From a virus, in the IMG/VR virus record IMGVR_UViG_3300048444_000092, positions 1 through 33,388 of that record: a DNA stretch of 33,388 nt; one strand, given 5' to 3'. The translations under genes and the position numbers were made by a program. Positions within the stretch are counted from its first letter, which is position 1. Each line of letters opens with the position of its first letter. Under the pieces are notes generated by a model. It had not been told where the DNA came from. It did no database searches and saw only the letters and a list, made by a program, of their open reading frames with translations. This document shows positions 27,878 to 33,388 of the stretch, one piece after another.

Positions 27878-29413
27878 TTAAAAGTTATCATCACCGCCAG
27901 CATCTGATTCTTCATCGCCACCACTAGCGGCATTTTCACCTTCAACTTGCGCCTTCATTTCGTCAATGTCTTCTTCGGACATTTGCATGACGTTTTTCAT
28001 TACCCACTCACGTGAGAAATATTCACCTACGTATTGAGATATTTGGTCCATAGTATTTAATCTATTCTGTAATATCTCGGAGTCTTTCAACTCTGCAAAG
28101 TGATTATCTCTTAAGAAGTCAACAGTAATGTCGTTCTTCCAGAGATTCCAATCTCCATCAGTAATAATACCTTTGAGGATTAGTTGCTTTCTTAATATCT
28201 CAGTAAAGAGTTTTGAAAATCTTTTTCTTACTTTGTCAATAAACTTTTGAAACTTGACTTCATCACGATTAATCTCAGTACTTCTACCAAGACTAAATTG
28301 TGCTTCTTGTTCTAATCTGCTAAGTGGTACGTTCAATGAACGATACAATCTTTTCTGAAAGTAAACAATATCATCTATTTGACCTAAGTTTTCACCACCA
28401 GGTAATGTAGTAATTTCTGTTCCTCTACCACCTTCACGTCTAGGTAACCAAAAGTCCTCAAGCATTGACATGTGCTTTCTATCATCTTTTAATTCACCAG
28501 TACTTGCATCATAAACTAACTTGTTTCGATAACGAGTCATAATGTCTTTCATATATGCTTCTGATTTACCTCTTGGCATATTACCAACATCGATGTAGAA
28601 TATTCTTCTTTCTGGCGCTCTTGCTAATCGATAGATTACAAGAGAGTCTTCCATCATTCTTAATTGATTGATTGGTTTTAATGCTTTGTGTAAATAAGAT
28701 ACAACAGTTTTCTTTGTTGGGTCCATAAGACCAGATGTAACATATGATACTGAATCAGGTGATAATCTCACACCCTGATTACTACCAGTCTTTTCTTGAA
28801 AGATGTAAAACTCTTCTACTTTATCTACAATCTTGGCACCAGTTGCAGGGTCTTTCTTGTATTTGACATTCTTAACTTTTCTTATTTTAGTAGCATCAAT
28901 GTTTCGAATGTCTTGTATACCAAGTTTAGGTTGTGATTCGTTGACTATTAAGTGATGATATAGTCTACCATCAATGTAATAAGACCTAAAGATATCTGTA
29001 CCCATTTCAGTAAACTTCATCATACCAATAACTTTATTGAATTCTTCTATCATTGTTTTCTTGATATTGTCTGGTGCATCTACGTTATCAAGATTTAATT
29101 CGACTGGTGCTTCATTTTCAGACCCTACGATTGCTTCATTAACAATATCTTCTATCGCCGCATCGACTTCTGGGTGAACTGCAACACCACGATATTTAAG
29201 TACTAGTTGTCTATTATCTTTTGCTTGATTGCCGTCCATGTCAATGAACTGGCCATAGTGAGACCCACTTGCAGTTACATATCCAGCACCATCAGGGTCT
29301 GTGGGTGTGACCACTGATTGAAGTTTTTTCTTTTTCTCTTCTTTTTGTTTATCTTCTGCTCTTTTTAGTTCAAAACCAAAAAGTTTCAGAATACTATTGT
29401 CTTGTTCTGCCAT
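27878..29413 (-). CDS. 20: gp20 portal vertex protein
   Basis: 511 residues (T4 gp20 is 524). Landmarks: KYRGVAVHPEVDAAIEDIVN, AIVGSENEAPVELNLD, RAPERRIFYIDVGNMPRGKS and EYFSREWVMKNVMQMSEEDI, all in the order of the T4-like portal. It forms the 12-fold ring that initiates prohead assembly and binds gp17 during packaging. It ends in an acidic, Gly/Asp-rich tail (GGDEESDAGGDDNF). The leader contains a late promoter and a long hairpin. Confidence 0.97.
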   Translation of the reverse strand: MAEQDNSILKLFGFELKRAEDKQKEEKKKKLQSVVTPTDPDGAGYVTASGSHYGQFIDMDGNQAKDNRQLVLKYRGVAVHPEVDAAIEDIVNEAIVGSENEAPVELNLDNVDAPDNIKKTMIEEFNKVIGMMKFTEMGTDIFRSYYIDGRLYHHLIVNESQPKLGIQDIRNIDATKIRKVKNVKYKKDPATGAKIVDKVEEFYIFQEKTGSNQGVRLSPDSVSYVTSGLMDPTKKTVVSYLHKALKPINQLRMMEDSLVIYRLARAPERRIFYIDVGNMPRGKSEAYMKDIMTRYRNKLVYDASTGELKDDRKHMSMLEDFWLPRREGGRGTEITTLPGGENLGQIDDIVYFQKRLYRSLNVPLSRLEQEAQFSLGRSTEINRDEVKFQKFIDKVRKRFSKLFTEILRKQLILKGIITDGDWNLWKNDITVDFLRDNHFAELKDSEILQNRLNTMDQISQYVGEYFSREWVMKNVMQMSEEDIDEMKAQVEGENAASGGDEESDAGGDDNF

Positions 29414-29439
29414 ATATATTTCTCATATTATATTCAATT

Positions 29440-29483
29440 CGCCCATAATAAAGAGCAAGTTTTATTCTTACTCTTTATTTATA
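29440..29483 (-). promoter_or_regulatory. Late promoter of gp20 merged with a hairpin
   Basis: TATAAATA (29476-29483) on the minus strand. AATAAAGAGTAAG and CTTGCTCTTTATT form a 13-bp stem with one mismatch, and the 5' arm overlaps the TATAAATA box. The hairpin may end gp19 transcription while the box starts gp20 transcription. Confidence 0.7.
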
Positions 29484-29495
29484 TATGTTTTAAGA

Positions 29496-30023
29496 CTACG
29501 ATGTAGTGTTACTTTCCCAATATTGTATTGCAAACTCAACTGTAAACTCTTCAATAGTGTCTACTGTTTCATAGTTTAAGTCAATTGCACTAATATTTAT
29601 AGGGAATGCACCTCTAAAATTATAAGTCTTGATGACCGATTCGTCTCGGTCTAACTGTTCTACGATTAAATCTGCTTGATAATCAACAGGGTTTGTTAGA
29701 CCAGTATTTGCTTTATGATTGTTAATACCATTCTGCCATCTTTCCATAGCATTTCTAACATTAAAATCAGTATCGTTAATTATTGTTGCAGTCCAAGATT
29801 CAAACGTTCTATCACCTGCTACTTTAAGTTGACGACCTCTAAAAGGTACAATTAACTCATTCATAACTGCCGCAGGTAATTGAGCGGCCTTACATAAAAA
29901 TGAAGTCAATTCAACGTCTGCTTCTGCATATGCAGGAAAGTTAATAGTCGCTTTAAAGAGATTAGGTCTAGCACCACCACCTCTTATCTTGGATTTAAAA
30001 TCATCTACGCCCATTATTGCCAT
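29496..30023 (-). CDS. 19: gp19 tail tube protein
   Basis: 175 residues (T4 gp19 is 163). Landmarks: GGGARPNLFKATINFPAYAE, LCKAAQLPAAVMNELIVPFR, KVAGDRTFESWTATIIND (T4 KINVAGDRTFDDWTVTVMND), MERWQNGINNH and FTVEFAIQYWES. It forms the inner tail tube. AAGGAGATAAGTA precedes ATG 30023. It follows gp18 by 11 nt and is probably co-transcribed. Confidence 0.97.
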   Translation of the reverse strand: MAIMGVDDFKSKIRGGGARPNLFKATINFPAYAEADVELTSFLCKAAQLPAAVMNELIVPFRGRQLKVAGDRTFESWTATIINDTDFNVRNAMERWQNGINNHKANTGLTNPVDYQADLIVEQLDRDESVIKTYNFRGAFPINISAIDLNYETVDTIEEFTVEFAIQYWESNTTS

Positions 30024-30034
30024 TACTTATCTCC

Positions 30035-31819
30035 TTAAACTGTTCCTACGACTTCTTCAAACTCTACACCAGTTCTAACTGCTACAAAGTTAAGAGTCAC
30101 AAAGTTAATGCTTCTTGCAGGTTTAATAAATATACTTGCAATAAACTCGTTTCTATCTATAACTGCCGCGGTGTTATTTGTTGAATCACAAACAACCCTA
30201 AAGTCTGTTATACCCCTTCGACCTTGAATTTCTCTTAAGAAAGGTTCGACAATGTTTACGAACTCAGCACGAGTAAACTCATCGTTGAATTCAAACATTA
30301 CATTTCTACCAGCAATCGCAATTGCTCTTTCTATACCTAAGAATAATCGTCTGACATTGATTCTATCAAATGCAGATGGTCTAGATTCGTTAGTTTTATC
30401 ACCGAACAACATAATACCTTGACCTGGTATATTTGCTATTGGGTTTATACCTGCTTTATAAAGTGTATCTCTTTCAGATTTATTTGGACTTAATTCGATA
30501 TCTGTAATACCTAGATATCTACCACGTCTTTGTCCAGCAGGTGAGAACCAATTTGCCGCAACTAAGTCAGTTGCCGCCATTAGACCTGCAGTACTTGATG
30601 CCGCAGGAATCTTAATAAATTGGTCGTTATACTTATCAAATACTTTCAGATAATTATTATCTTGTACTAGATAAGATGATTTAGTGTATGTATTATTACA
30701 TGCTAATACTGCCGTATTTGTACCAAGTGTGACTGCCGCATTTCTACTAGGCGATGCAACTGCTACACAATCTTTTCTTAATGATGATGCAGTAGCAACT
30801 AAGTCATTTACAACTGTAGTTGCATTAGCATCTGCGATAGATTCTGGAGCAATTAAGAAGTCGACTTCAATATTGTCAACATCTTCAAACTTATCAAAAC
30901 CTCTTAATATGTCATCTGTACCTAATGATGATGAACTAGCACCACCAGTAAATGACCATTCGTTTTGACCTGTTCCAAAAGTTACATCAGAAGCAAAGTT
31001 TTGAGAACCATTTACTGCCGCAGTATCCCATAAAGCACCAGAGAAATCGTTGATTCCATCTGAATCACCATGTCTATGAAATGCGCCAGCATAAATGTAT
31101 TCTGAACGTGCTTTGATAACATCTTTGTAATAATTAGACGTACCATCAGTTGCTTTTGCATTAGAGGCAACTGATAAGAAAGGATATGTTTCTAAAACTG
31201 TACCAGCAGTTCCTGATATTTCACCATCTTCGTCAACAACTGCTATATGTATTTCATCGTTTTTACCACCAAGACCACTTACAAATGAAGAAGTCCCTGG
31301 TGCGGCATCAAATTGTGATTTGTATGTCCATGAATTAAAATTAATAGCACCACTACCGTCTGAGTCTGAACTTCCACAGACTGATACTAATAAAGAGTTA
31401 CCTAATGCCCCTGGAAATCTTCCAATAAATGCACCATCATTTGAGTCGATTGATGCGGCCTCAAATGCATTTAAATTGTTTAATGCTTGGTTAGTTGCTA
31501 CTGCATTAGTACCAGTTTTATTGTTAACTGCTAGAGAGTTTCTAGCATCTGAGTCTGTCTCACGTACTACTTGTAGTGCATTAGAGTATTTTAAAAAGAA
31601 AGCGGCCGAGTGAAAGTCAACCGTATTGTCAGTTGTTGGTGCAGAAAAAACTTCTACTAGTCCTGCTTCGTTTGAAACAAGTGTAGTTTCTCCTACTGGT
31701 CCCCAACCGAAGTTACCTACAAAAGCACCTGTATTAGTTGCAACATTAGGGACTACTCCCGTTAAGTCGATTTCTTTTACAGTTACCGCAGGCGATGCCG
31801 AAGGTGTAAATAATGCCAT
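30035..31819 (-). CDS. 18: gp18 contractile tail sheath protein
   Basis: 594 residues (T4 gp18 is 659). The N-terminus (SPAVTVKEIDLTGVVPNVAT) and C-terminal core (FTRAEFVNIVEPFLREIQGR RG, then DRNEFIASIFIKPARSINFV) are the conserved sheath regions; the GQGIMLFGDKT stretch is also typical. The middle is a Gly/Ser/Asp-rich insertion. It contracts to drive the tube through the host envelope. A TAGGATAG Shine-Dalgarno precedes ATG 31819. Confidence 0.97.
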   Translation of the reverse strand: MALFTPSASPAVTVKEIDLTGVVPNVATNTGAFVGNFGWGPVGETTLVSNEAGLVEVFSAPTTDNTVDFHSAAFFLKYSNALQVVRETDSDARNSLAVNNKTGTNAVATNQALNNLNAFEAASIDSNDGAFIGRFPGALGNSLLVSVCGSSDSDGSGAINFNSWTYKSQFDAAPGTSSFVSGLGGKNDEIHIAVVDEDGEISGTAGTVLETYPFLSVASNAKATDGTSNYYKDVIKARSEYIYAGAFHRHGDSDGINDFSGALWDTAAVNGSQNFASDVTFGTGQNEWSFTGGASSSSLGTDDILRGFDKFEDVDNIEVDFLIAPESIADANATTVVNDLVATASSLRKDCVAVASPSRNAAVTLGTNTAVLACNNTYTKSSYLVQDNNYLKVFDKYNDQFIKIPAASSTAGLMAATDLVAANWFSPAGQRRGRYLGITDIELSPNKSERDTLYKAGINPIANIPGQGIMLFGDKTNESRPSAFDRINVRRLFLGIERAIAIAGRNVMFEFNDEFTRAEFVNIVEPFLREIQGRRGITDFRVVCDSTNNTAAVIDRNEFIASIFIKPARSINFVTLNFVAVRTGVEFEEVVGTV

Positions 31820-31886
31820 GATTCTATCCTATTCGTTTGTCTAATTATAAGTTATCATAATACGGTTATATTTCAATATATGCTTT

Positions 31887-31894
31887 TATTTATA
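31887..31894 (-). promoter_or_regulatory. T4-type late promoter of gp18-gp19
   Basis: Perfect TATAAATA between gp17 and gp18, giving a leader of about 60 nt. Confidence 0.8.
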
Positions 31895-31907
31895 CAAAAG
31901 GTGTTTT

Positions 31908-33388
31908 CTACCACTCTTCTTGTATGATTTGGTCATTGTGTTGTTCAAACCAACGTTCTGCTTCTTCTTTTCTTTCTAGTTCTTGTTCAAACTGAGTTCC
32001 ATCATCTATGAATCCAACAGGTGGTACATCTTCATCTATTTCTTTCATTCTATCTTCAAACATTATTTTTTTCAAGTCAATGTCAGTTAAGTCTCTAAAA
32101 TACGTACCAGAAACAAAGTAACCAAATAATACTAGATTCATCATTAGGTCGTCATGATTACCATCACTTGCTTCGTAAGATTGACCTCGAGCAGTAAATG
32201 TAGATATTTCAAGTATCGTTTGTTCATCGTATATCTGGAGTTTACGATGCTCTAGAATATCTTTAATTGATGAACACCCAATACGTTTTACTTTACGTGT
32301 CATTTCAATACCAATTCTATCTGCCTTAACTGCAGATTCCATGTGAATATTTTCATATTCTAGTTCTTGATATAGTCCATTGCAGACTACAGAACCCTGG
32401 TCATTTGATTCTATAACAACATAACAGTCATTATAGAATTTGGCGTACTTATATATAATATTAGGAAACAAAACAGGAGAAATAGTATTATTGCGATAAA
32501 CAGCGACTTGTTTAAAGGGCCTAGTGCTAATATCGATAACGTTAAACGTAGAATAATCCTGTCCCCTTCCTTTGCAGACATCTACTGTCATGATGTATTG
32601 GTGGTCTTTAGTAGGTTCTCGATAAATTAATAAATCACCATTCTCTCGTACCTTTCGTGGATTCTTTGCACGAAAACCCATGAGTGTTTCACCATTAATC
32701 AAAGTATCACCTGTACCAAAGAATGTGTTACCAAACTCTTGGTCGAATTGTAAAGCAGACGTATTTGCGATTGTCATTTCTTTCCATTTCTCGTCACGTC
32801 CAGGGACATCATTCCAATTTACAGTAAATGGCACAAACTCATTTACATTTTGACATGCACCTTCCCATAGTTTATGAAACGTATTACCGATTCCATTTGC
32901 AGTCGAAGTCACGATTACTTTCGTATCAGTACCAGCAGAAATAACAGGATATGTAGATGTGTAAAACTCATTGGCACGTTCTACAAAAGCAAACTCATCA
33001 AGATACAATAGGTTGACTGACATACCACGAATCGAACTACCAGAAGTTGCCGATGCGATAATACGACTGTTGTTACTAAATTCTAGTGAACCTTTGTTAA
33101 GTGCTTTGGTACCTGGTTGAAGAAAGAAAGGTAGATTCTCTAACATAAGAGTTATTCTTGCTAACATTTCTCTTGCTACTGCACCTTTGTTTGCCAGTAT
33201 CGCAATCGTTTTTTCGGGGTGAAAACATGCATACCATAATAGATATGCAACTGAACTAATCGATTTACCTGATTGTCTACATGCTAATACAATAGAAAAT
33301 CTGTTGTTATCAAAATGAGAAAACATTTGATGTTGATATGGATATAGTTTAAAAGGCACAAGACCTTTGTCAAGTGAAATAATTTTTA
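31908..33388 (-). CDS. 17: gp17 large terminase subunit (5' end beyond window)
   Basis: The frame stays open to the right edge (K-I-I-S-L-D-K-G-L-V-P-F-K-L before YPYQHQMF, matching T4 gp17 KIISIDHG), so an internal GTG at 33359 is not the start and the N-terminus is missing. The ATPase shows Walker A VLACRQSGKS and Walker B LLYLDEFAF. The C-terminal RNase H-like nuclease shows MTVDVCKGRGQDYS, VVIESNDQGS and NHDDLMMNLV, with the three acidic residues. It packages DNA into the prohead through gp20. Confidence 0.97.
   Translation of the reverse strand, partial: KIISLDKGLVPFKLYPYQHQMFSHFDNNRFSIVLACRQSGKSISSVAYLLWYACFHPEKTIAILANKGAVAREMLARITLMLENLPFFLQPGTKALNKGSLEFSNNSRIIASATSGSSIRGMSVNLLYLDEFAFVERANEFYTSTYPVISAGTDTKVIVTSTANGIGNTFHKLWEGACQNVNEFVPFTVNWNDVPGRDEKWKEMTIANTSALQFDQEFGNTFFGTGDTLINGETLMGFRAKNPRKVRENGDLLIYREPTKDHQYIMTVDVCKGRGQDYSTFNVIDISTRPFKQVAVYRNNTISPVLFPNIIYKYAKFYNDCYVVIESNDQGSVVCNGLYQELEYENIHMESAVKADRIGIEMTRKVKRIGCSSIKDILEHRKLQIYDEQTILEISTFTARGQSYEASDGNHDDLMMNLVLFGYFVSGTYFRDLTDIDLKKIMFEDRMKEIDEDVPPVGFIDDGTQFEQELERKEEAERWFEQHNDQIIQEEW

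Noticed and set aside
33357-33359. GTG 33359 as the start of gp17
   Set aside because: The frame upstream continues to the window edge with terminase-like residues, so the gene is cut by the window edge.
1-33388. CRISPR array, insertion sequence or integrase/attachment site
   Set aside because: No regularly spaced repeats, transposase or integrase motifs seen on either strand.

Overview
The window is a compact, AT-rich piece of a T4-like tailed phage (myovirus) of marine type. The diagnostic genes are UvsX, gp41, gp43, RegA, gp62, gp44, gp45, gp46, gp47, UvsY, UvsW and gp55 (replication, recombination and late transcription), and gp23, gp22, gp21, gp20, gp19, gp18 and gp17 (head and tail). 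Accessory genes of the kind found in marine T4-like phages (Hsp20, ribosomal protein bS21, IscU/IscA, 2OG-oxygenase-like proteins, a glutamine-type riboswitch with a short peptide) suggest a marine bacterial host. The low GC and the bS21 gene would suit a SAR11/Pelagibacter phage, but the host is an inference; no photosynthesis gene is seen.

Layout. 1-5435 (minus): gp41 (cut by the window edge), UvsX, a UDP-sugar dehydrogenase/epimerase pair, a stand-alone AEP-primase-like protein and several tightly coupled tiny genes. 5445-8408 (minus): DNA polymerase and Hsp20. 8517-15329 (mostly minus): a cupin-like protein, RegA, gp62, a 2OG oxygenase-like protein, gp44, gp45, gp46 and gp47. 15422-20439 (plus): a tail-tube-like structural protein, a diiron ferritin-like oxygenase, UvsY, UvsW, a small Sm-like protein and late sigma factor gp55. 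20497-21256 (minus): IscA and IscU. 21300-23860 is the regulatory and RNA-rich core: a tRNA, a terminated small RNA, bS21, a glutamine-type riboswitch plus peptide, a small membrane protein and a roughly 500-nt structured RNA. 23870-33388 (minus): the capsid and tail operon from gp17 (cut by the window edge) to gp23.

Regulation can be read unusually well. Host-type promoters repeatedly have TTGACA or a near match, exactly 17 bp, then TATAAT or a near match. T4-type late promoters have TATAAATA. At four places (tail-tube-like gene, Sm-like gene, iscU and the tRNA) the late box, or a one-mismatch version of it, ends exactly 5 nt before the ATG or before tRNA nucleotide 1. This predicts leaderless mRNAs and a tRNA born with its mature 5' end. 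Three early-type promoters also put the start codon within a few bases of the expected transcription start, including the one for bS21.

How the parts fit together. Early host sigma-70 promoters drive replication, recombination, bS21 and non-coding RNAs. gp55 with the clamp gp45 then switches on TATAAATA promoters for the virion genes, iscU/iscA, the tRNA and the riboswitch-peptide unit. Several accessory genes share an iron theme (diiron protein, two putative Fe(II) oxygenases, IscU/IscA).
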